Shown here piece by piece: positions 1 to 11,287 of a stretch of DNA of 64,000 nucleotides. Under the pieces are notes generated by a model. That model saw nothing but the letters and a program-made list of their open reading frames with translations. It ran no database searches and was not told the origin of the DNA. Positions within the stretch are counted from its first letter, which is position 1. Each line of letters starts with the position of its first letter. Both the position numbers and the translations under genes were made by a program. Origin of the DNA: Undaria pinnatifida (Eukaryota; Sar; Phaeophyceae; Laminariales; Alariaceae); contig JABAKD010000023.1 in the NCBI GenBank assembly GCA_012845835.1, positions 1-64,000 of the forward strand, given 5' to 3'.

Positions 1-250
1 GTGTCGGGTCGGGTTCGGGTCGGGTCGGGTCGGGTCGGTGTGGGGTCGGGTCGGAGTGAGAATTTCGAGGCGTCTTGACCCGACCCGACCCGCCCGCGAA
101 AGTTTGAAAACCTCCTGACCCGACCCGACCCGACCCGCGAGATTGGAGAACCTCATGACCCGACCCGACCCGACCTGCAAGATTTTGAAATCCTCCTGAC
201 CGACCCGCCACAATCCGGGTGACCCGCGAGATGCGGATTTCATGCGGGTT
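1..250. repeat. GACCCG-rich degenerate satellite, block 1
   Basis: Short GGGTC/GACCC pentamer runs alternate with a longer spacer of the form CGCGAGATTTTGAAACCTC, giving a higher-order unit of about 50 bp. At position 68 the array switches strand sense from GGGTC to GACCC. No coding signal is visible. The same unit returns near 1.6-2.0 kb, so the two blocks bracket the TAC array. Confidence 0.8.
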
Positions 251-537
251 GTGTCGACTTGACCCGTGACATTTCTCACGGGTCAAAGTCGAAAAGTCAC
301 GGGTCACAATATGTATACATCGGTCGGTTGGTTGGTCCTTGGTCCCTCGTACTTTCCCCTGATATCGTGTTCTATGGTTCTTTCATCCGGTCTAATGTTT
401 GCAGCAGCGTTTTGTGTTGTGCGCGCGAAAATGATAAATAAACCGTAACCCACACGCATGACCAACTATAGCCACGCCCGCAGCGCTAGATAACCGGGTC
501 GACCCCGCAAGCGACCCGACGAGCAAGCTGGTTACCT

Positions 538-760
538 ATGCAGTCTCCGGCCCCGGCAAGCAGCCTAGCTGAACCGTCTCCCGCAGCAAGCCCACAACTG
601 GGGCGGTGGATCTGTCGGCAGGGGTTGCGATCCGCGAGGATGCGTTTTCCGCTGCTGATGCTTGCTGCTGCCAGGGTGCTCTGCTACTGCTACTGCCGCT
701 GCTGCTGCTGCTGCTGCTTCGACCACGACTGCTCTTGATTTTTTACTTTCGATCACATTT
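538..760 (+). repeat. Left copy of a duplicated ~220-bp segment
   Basis: This segment and 1170-1395 share the order CAGTCTCCGGCCCC, AAGCAGCCTAGCTGA, CAACTGGGGCGGTGGATC and a (CTG)n-rich end followed by TTCGACNACGACTGCT. They are direct repeats with scattered substitutions, flanking the (TAC)n array. The open frames here look like artefacts of CTG runs; I do not call a gene. Confidence 0.75.
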
Positions 761-801
761 CGCACTGACTGGTACTTGACTGTATGATAATTCTCGAGCT
801 A

Positions 802-840
802 GCTACTACTACTACTACTACTACTGCTACTGCTACTACT

Positions 841-909
<69 letters not shown>

Positions 910-910
910 G

Positions 911-949
<39 letters not shown>

Positions 950-971
950 GCTACTACTACGACTACTACTT

Positions 972-1026
<55 letters not shown>

Positions 1027-1145
1027 GACTACGACTACCACTACTACTACTACTACTACTGCTACTACTACTACTACTACTACCACTACTGCTACTACTA
1101 CTACTACTACTACTACTGCTACTGCTGCTACTACTACTACTGCTT
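802..1145. repeat. (TAC)n trinucleotide microsatellite
   Basis: About 340 bp of TAC repeats with scattered TGC, GAC and CAC variants. It translates as poly-Tyr on one strand and poly-Val on the other, which is a period-three artefact rather than a protein. It sits exactly between two copies of a duplicated segment. Confidence 0.95.
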
Positions 1146-1169
1146 CTGTATCCATCTTCTATTTATTAT

Positions 1170-1395
1170 GTAGTCTCCAGCCCCGACAAGCAGCCTAGCT
1201 GAGCCACCTCCGGCAGCAAGCCCCCAACTGGGGCGGTGGATCCGTTAGCAGGGGCTGGCTACGATCCGCGAAAATAAGGGGTCTGCTGCTGGTGCTTGCT
1301 GGTGCCGGTGCTGCTGCTGCTGCTGCTTCGACGACGACTGCTGTGCCCTTGCCTTCTCACGTTGGTCACATTTCGTACTGGCATAATAAAACCGT
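1170..1395 (+). repeat. Right copy of the duplicated ~220-bp segment
   Basis: Direct repeat of 538-760 (see that entry). The match fades after TGGTCACATTTCGTACTGG. The array plus its two flanks may have arisen by tandem duplication followed by microsatellite growth at the junction. Confidence 0.75.
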
Positions 1396-1582
1396 ATTAT
1401 TTACTATAGACTACTACTGTTTAGGTTTCAGCCGGCACGGGATTCGCGTCACACTGTATGCCTGGGTACGAGTACGTAGGGGCACTGCACCTGGAGATTG
1501 TTTTACACGCTGAGGTGACATATGATCGGAGCATCGGCACGAGAGAGACAGGAGGCGGTAAGTTTTTTACCAGGTACCTGGT

Positions 1583-2000
1583 ATAATTTTCGGATCCGCG
1601 GATCGAACCCGCGGGGCGCCTGCACGGCAACGGCACTCAGCTGTGAGTTTGAAAGAAGCGGATCCGCAGGCCAGATTCGCGGGTTTGACCCGCGGGTCAG
1701 CCGAAAACAACTCGCGGGTCATCAAGGCTTGACCCGCGAGTGACCCGTACCTCGCGGGTCATGACCTGACCCAACCCGCGAGATTTAGAATGCCTCTCGA
1801 CCCGACCCGACCCCACCCGACCCGACCCGACCTCACCTGACTCGACCCGACCCGCGCGGAATTTTGAAGCCTGTTGACCGGACCCGGCCCGACCCGCGAG
1901 ATTTTGAAACCTCTTGACCCGACCCGACCCGACCCGTGAGATTAACTGTTTTTTGAACCGACCCGAACAGACCCGCGCTATTTTAAAACCACCTTGACCT
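1583..2000. repeat. GACCCG-rich degenerate satellite, block 2
   Basis: Same family as block 1: repeated GACCCGCGAGATTTTGAAAC units mixed with runs of CCCGA pentamers. It is noncoding and directly abuts the LINE fragments that start near 2.0 kb. Confidence 0.8.
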
Positions 2001-2507
2001 GTGAAAAGCCCTGCGCTTTTCGTTTACTTGCTTCATATTGTCTTGCATTTTCCTGCTCTTAATGTCTTCTGTTTTTTTTTCCCTTTCCTTTTTCTTTTCT
2101 CCGCCTTCTTATATTTTCTTTCCTTTCCTTTATCTTCTTTTCTTTTCTTTGTTTCTTTTTCTGCAATTGACTTATGCCTGTCGTGCGTTTGCGTAGTGAT
2201 GGATAATACGTGTAATATATACGTGGTAGTCTTCCTTGGGTGGCAATCGGAATATTCGGTTCCTTCAGGCGTGAGTAGTGAGACGTATACACCGGCCTGG
2301 ACCTGGCACATCGTAGACTGACTCCCGATTTCACTTTTATATGTTTCTGGTGGAGGCATGAATTGCGTCAGCTGTGATATATGCGTGTACCACCTTTGGG
2401 TTGTGTGTGTTTTTCCCTGGGGTATTCCTCAGCTCCAGATTGACTGGAGCCTGTCCTGTGACCACGGACTTGATTACGGGATTTAATGTGAGAACAACAA
2501 CAACAAC
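2001..2507 (+). mobile_element. LINE group A 3' end, 5'-truncated, (AAC) tail
   Basis: This holds only the 3' untranslated region of a non-LTR retrotransposon. In order come a pyrimidine tract, the block GCCTGTCGTGCGTTTGCGTA, a GTTTCTGGTGGAGGCATGAA block, the tip CTGGAGCCTGTCCTGTGACC, and TTTAATGTGAGAACAACAAC ending in AAC repeats. The same order is seen at 36985-38300 and the tip recurs six or more times in the window. It faces, tail to tail, a minus-strand copy of the same UTR that begins at 2508. Confidence 0.75.
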
Positions 2508-3530
2508 ATATCACAGTTGACGCAATTCATGCCTCCACCAGAAACATATAGAAGTGAAATCGGGAGTCAGTCTACGATGTACCAGATTCATACCGGTGCA
2601 TACGTCTCACTATTACTCACGCCTGGAGAAACTGACTATACCGCCTGCCACCCGAGGAAGACTACCACGTACGCATTACACGTAATATCTATCACCACAC
2701 ATGCGCACGACAGACGAAAGTAAATTGGAGAAGAAAAACAATGAAAATAAAATAAGATAAAGGAAAGGGAAGAAATGAGAAAAAAGCAAAACAAAAAAAA
2801 ACAAGAAAGGAAAGCCAAAAAAAAAAGACAAGAACAGCAAGAAAAGACAAGACAAGAAGAGGAAGCAAGGAAAGGAAAAAAGAAGCAAAAAAAAAAAAAA
2901 CTTCGTAGCAGACCCTAGGAACTAGCCACAGACGGCATTGAGCTCATAGGTAGGATAACAAGTGCATCATCAAAGGCACTGGGGAGAGAACGCAACATGT
3001 CGAAGAAGTCAGGGCGGTCTTATGCTATCTTGTGACGGCCATTAGAAGGCCCACAACTATCAAGACGATGGTGGCCAAACCCAGACTTCAGTCTCTCGGA
3101 CATGACGTCCCCCCTCCCCCCCCCCCCCCCCTTCCCCCCCTCCCCCCTCCCCCCCTCCCTCCTCCCCCCCTCCCCGCTCCCCCCCTCCCCCCTCCCCCAT
3201 CCCCCCAAACCCACTCCCCAACCTCCCCCCTCCCCCCCTCCCCCCCCCCCCTTCCCCACCCCCCCCTTCCCCCTCCCACCGACCGCTCAGAGATGCCGGA
3301 GGTGGATGGCGCTGCCGCAGCCTTTGCGCGTTGCTCTGCAGCTTTGCGTCTCGCCGTTTCATGCCAATTCCGCATGAACAACTCGGCTCCCTCCTCTACT
3401 TGTTGAAACCATCTGCTAGCCATCTGCGAGCAGCCTTTCGCCATCCTTCGAATTATTTCCAAAGACCAGCATATCCTTCTTCAGATGAATCGTCCATCCA
3501 GTCTTTCTTCCTCTTGCCCCCGTGAGTAGA
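2508..3530 (-). pseudogene. LINE group A fragment: 3' UTR and ORF2 C-terminus
   Basis: Read on the minus strand, 3462 down to about 3088 encodes a decayed C-terminus of a LINE reverse-transcriptase ORF. The segment with W-F-Q-Q-V-E-E-G-A-E-L-F-M-R-N-W-H-E aligns with the better-preserved LINE B ending ([19 protein letters not shown]). It is followed by a very Gly-rich tail encoded by G-runs (3105-3290). The 3' UTR continues to 2508 and is an inverted copy of 2100-2382, including a long purine tract at 2720-2900. The 5' part of the element is absent. Frameshifts and expanded G-tracts mark it as dead. Confidence 0.7.
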
Positions 3531-4439
3531 GTAAACTCACATGGCGGCGGGTATCCACCCAACTACAGCATTTAGTTCCCCCGTTCCCACAACTAACCAA
3601 ACTTAAATTACAGCGGTTGGGCTGCCTGCGCCGTACGAACCGCACGGTAATCGTGAGCACAGACGAACACACCCGCTGTCTAGAGTGCTGTCAGAGTGAC
3701 TACCCGCGGGCATGCAGTGAAACAAAAGCAATCAAACCCAAACCCATAATACAAGTATCAATGGTCGCCCCGCCTTCCCGAGGTATTTGACAGCTACTAC
3801 GCCCGTGCCTCAAAATTAAAAAATTGCGGGGGTCGTTCCCCGTGGAGGGTATCGTACAACTCGTCTACCAACTTTACAAAATCAATAACGTAAGTAACAT
3901 GTTGTACTACTGCCTTCAAAAAATAAAACTGAAGAAAAGACAATCCCTGCCCTCGTGATGATGGTGTGCGTGCGGGTCGTGGGTCTCCGTGTGCCATCCT
4001 CTTGCTATGGTTCTCCATGTCCGCCTCATCGCCTTAGTTCACTCGGCCCGCTGCTTCGCACTCGATCTCGTTGACGCTCAATTCCAATCGGTTCCCCTTC
4101 TCCCCGTCTCAGAAAAATAAAATACTCCACGCAGCTTGCGGTGCTGATATATGAAAAAACAAAATATCGTTCAGGGAGAGTTTAATCCGTTTATTCCACG
4201 CCCGTTGACGGCCAGTCGCCCTTCTCATTCGTCGTCGAATTCAGCCTCCTGCCGGCGCAGTTCCCTCCACGCAAACCGAGACTGCGCCGTAGCGTGGCTC
4301 TTGGTGGCGCCTGCCTCCGCGCACGAGCATCCTTAATAAGCATTGGTGCTCCGCCGCTGCTGCTTGAAAAGACGCGCGAATCGTGGGTGACCATGCCTAA
4401 CGCACCACGTACGACCCAACTCTACCGCCAAGCTTGAGG
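3531..4439. other. Unassigned interval between LINE fragments
   Basis: Two short minus-strand frames (73 aa at 3797-4018, 67 aa at 4191-4394) show no family I recognise and no convincing splice context. The segment could hold decayed LINE or intergenic DNA. Confidence 0.4.
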
Positions 4440-5965
4440 GTCAGTCCGGCCTTACACCCACCGTATATATTACACGTGGTGCCGATCACTGCGCATACGC
4501 AGGTCAGATTCAAGTCAATTGAAAACAAAGACACAAAGAAAAGAAAAGAAAAGAAAAGAAAAGAAAAGAAAAGAAAAGAAAAGAAAAGAAAAGAAAAGAA
4601 AAGAAAAGAAAAGAAAAGAAAAGAAAAGAAAAGAAAAGAAAAGAAAAGAAAAGAAAAGAAAAGAAAAGAAAAGAAAAGAAAAGAAGGAAAGGAAAGGAAA
4701 TAAAACGAGACGAAAACTAAAAAGGAAAGGAAAGGAAATAAAAATACGAGAAAAGAAAATACAAGGAAAGAAAAAAGAAGAGAAGAGTTATGAAAAGAAA
4801 AGAAAAGAAAAGAAAAAAAGGAAAGAAAAAAATGAAGAGAAAAGAAAAGAAAAGAAAAAAATAAAAAAGAAGTCAAAATAAGGGGAAAAAAAAAAGAAAA
4901 TGGAAAGAAAAAAGAAAAGAAAAGAAAAGAAAAGAATAGAATAGAAAAGAAAAGAAAAGAATAGAATAGAAAAGAAAAGAAAAGACAAGACAAGACAAGA
5001 AAAGGAAACAAGGAAAGCGAAATGGAAAAAACGTCATCCTATTGATAGCAGACCATAGGCACTGACCAAAGACGGCATTGGGCGCATAGAGAGTATCAAG
5101 TGCATCAATGGCACTGGGGGGAAAACGCAACAAGGCGAAGAAATTAGGGCGGCGTTACGCTAGTTTTTGACGGTCATTGGAAGGCCCAAGAACTTGAAGA
5201 CGATGATGGCCAGACCCAGACGTCAGTCTGTTGGGCAGCTGCCCAAGACGCCCCCCCTTCCCTCTCCCCCCCTTCCCCTTCACCCCCTCCCCCCTCCCCC
5301 CCTCACCCCTCTCCCCTTCACCTCTCCCCCCCCCTCTCCCCACCCCCCTCCCCCCACCCCCCCCCCTCCCCCCTCCCTCCACTGTTTAGAGATGCCGATG
5401 GTAGATACCGCTGCCGCGGCATTTGCGTGTCGCTCTGCAGCTCTGAGTCTTTCCGTCTCATGCCATTTCCGCATTAATAACTCGCCCCTCTCCTCTCTAC
5501 CTGTCGAAACCATCTGCCGGCCTTCTGAACAGCCTTTCGCCACCCCTCGAACTTCATTCCAAAGACCGAAAAATATCCTCCTTCAGGTGCATCAACCAGT
5601 CCTTCTCTTGTCCCCCTGAGCAGCCCTTACGGTAACTAGTCTACCCCCAACAAGCCCCCCAAACATCACCCTCGGTGGCAGACGCCCCTGCTACGAATCA
5701 CGCAAACATTATCCTCCGTTTGCACACTATCGCCTCTATGCTCTCGGAAGCGCTCTTGGCAAGCGCGTCAGCGTACGATAGGGTGTGGTCGTCGCGGTTC
5801 CGTTTCCGCCATCCGAGGCATCGGAGGAACATGGAGTGATGAACTCGCCGTAGCCTGTCATAGTCAGGTTGTTTCGGGCTCCACGTCATGCAACCGTAGA
5901 GTAACTCTCAATCACGTCGGCTTTCAGCAACCGCACCTTCAACCGTAAGCGCACACCCGGGCCAT
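4440..5965 (-). pseudogene. LINE group A fragment with (AAAAG)n expansion
   Basis: Second minus-strand LINE A copy. From right to left it encodes a degraded ORF2 C-terminal region: 5889-5698 carries MTWSPKQPDYDRLRRVHHS and DDHTLSYADAL, matching [19 protein letters not shown] and [12 protein letters not shown] of LINE B. Then follow the MRKWHETERLRAAE block, a G-rich Gly tail (5250-5390), and a 3' UTR that shares about 230 bp with 2900-3110 of the first copy. The UTR purine tract has grown into an (AAAAG)n array at 4535-5015. The unit stops near 4440 inside the conserved UTR block. No reverse-transcriptase core is present. Confidence 0.75.
4535..5015. repeat. (AAAAG)n pentanucleotide array
   Basis: About 150 bp of uninterrupted AAAAG units, followed by degenerate purine-rich sequence to 5015. 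It lies inside a LINE A 3' UTR, whose other copies carry a shorter purine tract here, so the array likely expanded from that tract. Lys-rich and Phe/Ser-rich frames across it are artefacts. Confidence 0.9.
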
Positions 5966-6762
5966 CAGTATGATACTACGATATGCTTTTATTTATTGCT
6001 ATGATGCTACTATGATGGTTGTTGTCATTCTGTACATCTTGTTGTAAAGCGAGATGGCCCCCCAGTACACACGGCGAGGGCGTTAGGATTAGGGTTAACA
6101 TTGCGTGCGACGCGATCGATCGGTTCGGGGTAACCCTCACAACGGTCCAAGCTCCGTCACAAAGCCATCTGTTTTACACTGCGAATGAATGTTGCATCGG
6201 TCGGTTGCAGGCACACATTCCGTTATTTTCTGACACGAACGAACGTAGCAACTTCGTTTGAGGAATCTTTGTCTGGCTCGTCTGACTAATTAAATGCATG
6301 AATATGGCATGATACAATGTAGATGTGCAGTTGCCGAAGTGCTGCATGCATCTGTCATGATTCTAAATTGTGCAGAGACAAAATCATGGGTTGGGTAACT
6401 CTCCTTCCATCGCCGGCTACACAGCAGTATACATATTTATCTCTAGAGGGCATATGCTCCGAAGCTGATTACTGCTACTCCTACCACCGTGGTTGACGTT
6501 ACGTGCGTAGCTTGCTCGATTGAGGACTACTACTGTGAATGAACATGTACTGATCTTAACAATTTTTTGGCCGCCAATGGCGCACTCGTAGCTCCCACAC
6601 GACGAGCTGTAAATAGTAACTATCGTAGCAATTTCTTTTTTTGCTCAACTTTATTTTATTTTCTGTAGTTTATTGTATTTTTCTTGTTTTTGTTCATTTG
6701 CTTGAGTCTGACATGCGTATGTATGCGTAGCAGGGCATGAATTATTAGGTATTATAGTTAGC
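5966..6762. other. No gene recognised
   Basis: AT-rich, with a short degenerate telomere-like run near 6083-6098 (GTTAGGATTAGGGTTA). I see no supported gene, LTR or inverted repeat. Confidence 0.5.
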
Positions 6763-6787
6763 GTTAGGGTTAGGGTTAGGGTTAGGC
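6763..6787. repeat. Interstitial telomere-like repeat
   Basis: GTTAGCG followed by three GTTAGG units. It directly abuts the 5' limit of the LINE pseudogene that follows, a position also taken by a second such run at 7771-7793. Confidence 0.8.
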
Positions 6788-8293
6788 GCCCTCAGAGAGC
6801 CGCCGGAGGCGAAGCAATTGCGACTAATGCACGAATACTTCGAAGTATAAGCTTAAACCCCATGGTACGAACTGCGTGTAAACGCCTCCGGAACCTCGAA
6901 AGGCGTGTACCAGCATGTCTTGAGACGTTTTAAAGCAGAAAAGACCTGATCACACATTCACCAACCCGATGGGCGTATCTGAGAAGGTGATCAGTTTGGT
7001 TTTTACAAAGACCTAAAGGAGGGGGATGTGGAAAGGAAGAAGACGTTTAGCTCGCAGTGCATTAAGGACGAGGAACGTCGATTGCTGCGGGAAAATGCCC
7101 TCATCCGCGAGCGGTGGGTAAGGTGGTTTCATAAATTGCGTAGGACTAAGTCGCCGACCCTTGACCCGGGCATTGTGGACGAGCTTGAGCAATAGCCCCC
7201 GTGTAGACCACTGACGATGTCCCGTCTAGGTACGAAGGAGAGGAGGCGATCCGTGCGTTGGCGAACCGGAAGGCGGTAAGGCCCGATGGTCTCCCGGCCG
7301 AGCTTTTCAAGACTCGGCCGACGTACGTAGGAGAATTGGACACGCTTGGAAAGTTCCACGATATCATCAAAGCTGTGTGAAGGGGCGGTGGCGTGCCGCA
7401 ACAATGGGAACATGCAACGATCAAGGTGCTTCACAACATGAAAGATCGCGGGTCGCCCGAGTGACTATTGCGAACGCGAGAACATTCTGCCGGAGGAACA
7501 GTGTGGGTTCAGATCCTGACGATCGATGGTTGACATGATGTTCGTAGTACGACGACTGCAGGAAATGACGCGGAAGAAGGACACCCCCTTGTGTGTGTGT
7601 TCTTCACATTAAACCGTTCTTCTACTCGTCGACATCCAGCACACCCAGTGTCCGTACTGATTCTTCACCCTAGAAAGATCAGCTCTGTGGTCACAAGCTA
7701 CGACACAGAGATAATGCATCGTAATGCATTCGACAACGCAATGTCATGCCCTAGTACTGGGTACGACAGGGTTAGGGTTAGGGTTAGGGTTAGTACTTGT
7801 GCTTTATCGACCTTATCAAAGCATATGACTCCGTCGACCGAACCCTTCTGTGGGATGTCCTTGCTCGTTTTTGCGTGCCACCGAGAATGCTCGTCGTCCT
7901 CCGCCAATTCCACGACGACGGCGTGTAAGCATGCGTGCGGTTGGATGATGGAGAGTGCTCGGATAAGTTCGACGTAGCAGGTAGGGCAAGGTCTCAGGCA
8001 AGGACGCGTGCTCGCGCCACTGCTGTTCAACATGTTTTCCGCGGCAATACTGCGTGTGGCCGTGGAACGCTTTCTCGTTGATGCGGCCATCACGGACATC
8101 GTAGTGCAGCTACAACGAAAGAAGGAGAAAGACGAGAAGAAGGGCGCTTCACGCACAGGCAACGTCGACGGGCGGGTGTGGGAGGAGGAGGTGCAGAGAT
8201 TGTGGGGTTTGCTGTACGCCGACAATGCAGGCATCGTAGCGCGATCATCAAAAGGGCTGGAGAGGATGATGACGGTGATGGTGACTGCGTGCA
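6788..8293 (+). pseudogene. LINE reverse-transcriptase pseudogene
   Basis: A decayed LINE ORF2 on the plus strand. The linker (SKGVYQHVLRRFKAEK) leads into RT-domain text: DGLPAELFK at about 7287, VPQQWEHATIKVLHNMKDRG at about 7394, CGFRS at 7505, [14 protein letters not shown] after 7795, and a motif C of YADN near 8217. The usual YADD catalytic pair has therefore lost its second aspartate. Several stops and frameshifts are present. A minus-orientation LINE tail is inserted at 7591-7793, and the 3' end runs into a (CAACCA)n array. It resembles LINE B but is much older. Non-functional. Confidence 0.85.
7591..7793 (-). mobile_element. Nested 5'-truncated LINE B 3' end with telomere-like cap
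   Basis: About 180 bp of the LINE B 3' tip in minus orientation: (TG)n at the left, then the reverse complement of TTTAATGTGAAGAAC, and so on. It splits the host LINE between the codons for KKDTPL and LCFIDL. Its truncated 5' side (right end) joins GTTAGG x3 plus GTTAG at 7771-7793 before host sequence resumes. The cap is not part of other LINE B copies here. Confidence 0.85.
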
Positions 8294-8516
8294 TAACCAC
8301 CACCACGACCACAACAACCACCACAACCACAACCACAACCACAACGACCACCACATCCACAGCCACGACAACCACCTCCACGATCACAACAACTAGCACA
8401 ACCACAACCACAACCACAGCCACAACAACACACAACAACACCACAACCGCAACCACAACCACAACCACAACCACAACCACAACCACAACCTCCCAATACC
8501 ACAACCACAACACCAC
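8294..8516. repeat. (ACC/AAC) mixed microsatellite
   Basis: Interleaved ACC, AAC and ACA triplets, largely CAACCA hexamers, directly downstream of the LINE pseudogene. Thr- and Val-rich frames across it are artefacts. Confidence 0.9.
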
Positions 8517-9329
8517 TTGATATTTCGCGCAACACCCACCCCGCTGGGGGGCTCACCTATTCACTCTTCACTTACTACAGCAGCACGTGTAAACAACGCG
8601 TGGTTGCCCTTTTATTTTTTCTCGTATGTCTGGCGCGTATGAGCTGGGCCAAGATGGCCGGAGCAGTAGATTGGTCATGCCCCGCTCAATATTGCATGTT
8701 GATAGTTTTGATCATGCACAAATGTTTGTTGTGGTTTATCGTGCCCCCCGATTTATGATTTTCCTGTCGTAATGGTAGTGCAATGTTCACACCCCACTTC
8801 AAAGTATCATCTCGCCAATATTTCAACGGGGGTTGATAGTGCGAAGGAGGGGGTGATACTATCAGGATATTATGAAGTGCGGTGCGAAAATTGAAACAAA
8901 TTAATACAATGAATCGCAGAACACCAACTATTAATAGCAATTGAACGCCTGCTTTTTTTTGTTTTTTTTTCGATAGATATGACTTGGGGTTAGGGGTTCA
9001 ATTTATTTGCACATGCGGTTCGAATATGAGGTGAAGTACGAAGGTCCTAATCATATCGAACGTCGCAAAACTGAGCGGGGCATCGCAGAAATGCAATTTT
9101 TTCGTTATTTCTTAATGTAAACGTGGAATCGTGTTTTATAAGGGATATCTCTTGATGGGTGGCGAATTGAACAATAAAGCTTCTATCGATGTTCTCCTTG
9201 TTGTATGTTCAGCACTGATGTATCCGCCAAATTTCACCTCGAACGGGAACGACGAGTTAGTTACGAATTTAGTGCAAGTTGGTGTTTTTTCGTCTTCGCC
9301 AATATCTCATCCACAGATCGAGTCGAAGT
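8517..9329. other. No gene recognised
   Basis: AT-rich stretch with only short open frames and no motif I can name. Confidence 0.5.
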
Positions 9330-9745
9330 GCACACGTGGCATAATTTCAAGGCAGACGACAGCAAGTCGTATACCATCACCATTCGGCGCCGCCGTGCGG
9401 TACAGCAGAATACACCTAGATTTTTCACCCCGATCCGCGATGCTGATTTGTCAATTCAGCCTCGTACCGGTTTTTGACACCAACTCCTTGCGGTACATGG
9501 TACCTCGGCTTCTCAGCTCGGCCGTCACCGTTTCTTTACGAAACCCATATCGCTTTCTGTCCCAAATAACACCATGCGGACCGACTTTGCCCCAGGCTCT
9601 TCACGGCCCATAGTCTTTTAATTTCCGGCCGAATCTCGACCGTGGGCACAATGTCACGCATGCACGTGGCATCCATAGAACGACGCGCTTTCATATTCCT
9701 TCGTATATATTTCCGATTCCATTCAAAGCAATCATTGCAACACAC
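9330..9745 (-). repeat. Dispersed repeat with intact ('empty') gypsy target site
   Basis: On the minus strand this reads through MKARRSMDAT, IVPTVEIRPEIKRLW and AVKSLGQSRSAW without interruption. A second copy of the same repeat is split: 12820-12928 matches the first half and 20635-20905 the second half, with the gypsy element between them. The conserved frame suggests an old coding sequence, perhaps transposon-derived, but I do not recognise the family. Similarity ends near TGCTGTCGTCTGCC. Confidence 0.7.
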
Positions 9746-9818
9746 AGCACAAACCGCTGCTCAACCATACATAGCTCGCACTATGCGTAGCTCGCACACC
9801 CCACGTACACGTACACGT

Positions 9819-10160
<342 letters not shown>

Positions 10161-10240
10161 ATTGTCATTGATGTTGTTGTTCTTACAATATTTCGCATAA
10201 TCAAGTCCGTTGTCACAGGACAGGTTGCAGTACAGGGTTG
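10161..10240 (-). mobile_element. LINE A 3' tip, strongly 5'-truncated
   Basis: The reverse complement reads AACCTGTCCTGTGACAACGG, ACTTGATTATGCG, then a degenerate TGTAAGAACAACAACATC leading into the AAC array. It matches tips at 2450-2507, 26380-26435, 38220-38300, 39120-39210 and 41900-41990. Confidence 0.8.
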
Positions 10241-11287
10241 GGTATGTATGGATCGCGGGGAAAAGGCTGGGGCAAAGGGACAGAGACAGAGTGAAAGTCC
10301 CGCTACACGCTCGCGACGGTCGACCCTGTTGGCCCACAAATGAACCCGATGACGTCGGCCGTCCGCCTTGCGACTTGGTACACCGAAATCCACGCAAGGA
10401 GAAGACGTCACCACTATGTACTTGAACTTCGTATTCAAGAACTTGTGGGCACAGCAGTTGAGATGCCCGGAAAATAACCTATAATACACTTCCCATACCC
10501 TAATACTTATTTAACAAAAACGAGGTTATTGAGTGGTGGCGCCATCTGTGTGGTCGTATCATACACTGCTGGTTATGTACGACAGCGGCTTTCGACTAAT
10601 AATATTGGAAAGCGGACCTTGAAAATATCGGGAGTGTATTTCATGTAGTCTTCATAGCCTTCTACATGTAGTGTTGTAGCCATGCAGTCAGTCTACCTAC
10701 ACAGACATGGTCAGGTAGGATTGTTTTTGCTGAAGGCACCAAAGAAAGGTACAATGTACATGGATGCATGCTCCGGCTAAGAAGCGTTTTGCCGAGGCGA
10801 GGAATTTGGATTGTTAAGTGTGAAAAAAGTAAGATTCGTTGGGGGTAGGTATGCCGGTCGCCCCGGTTGCGTATCAGGTTACAGCAGTATGAGGTTACAG
10901 TTAGTAGTATCATCCTCGAGTCTGGTATAAAGGCCATTTTTGTGACTTCGAAGCCCCCGAATGCACACTCACTCGTATAAATTCGTGGGGACTTTTTCTG
11001 GTGCACAAATTGACTTGCGGAGAGCGCGAGAGCGTGAGTTAGCAACACTCGATGAAAAATCGACGAGTATTGGGATTGCTGAATCCTATGCGAGATAAAA
11101 TTGAAGGCAAGAACCGGGGGGAAGAAGGGACGACACCTGTGACCACGGCTTGTCCAGAAGCTGGAACGTAGATGTGTTTGAAAAAAAAAAAATATATATA
11201 TATATATACGAGTACCGGCTACGGTTTCAGAGAGGGAGGTTCCAACCCGGCTTTTTTCTCTCAAATCGAGGCTTCTGTTATACTATA
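10241..11287. other. No gene recognised; old TIR-like pair near 11.2 kb
   Basis: No supported gene. GAGTACCGGCTACGGTTTCA at 11209-11228 and CTCTCAAATCGAGG at 11258 resemble the two ends of the element at 12313-12811 (CAGTACCGGCTACG / TCTCTTAAATCG), so a small related MITE remnant may lie here. Confidence 0.4.

Noticed and set aside
784-1173. Long Tyr-, Val- and Ser-rich open frames
   Set aside because: Produced by the TAC microsatellite, which leaves several frames open.
4397-5133. 204-aa Phe/Ser/Leu-rich 'membrane protein'
   Set aside because: Translation of the AAAAG array on the opposite strand inside a LINE UTR.
7698-8516. 272-aa minus-strand frame with poly-Val start
   Set aside because: Antisense to a LINE pseudogene plus microsatellite.
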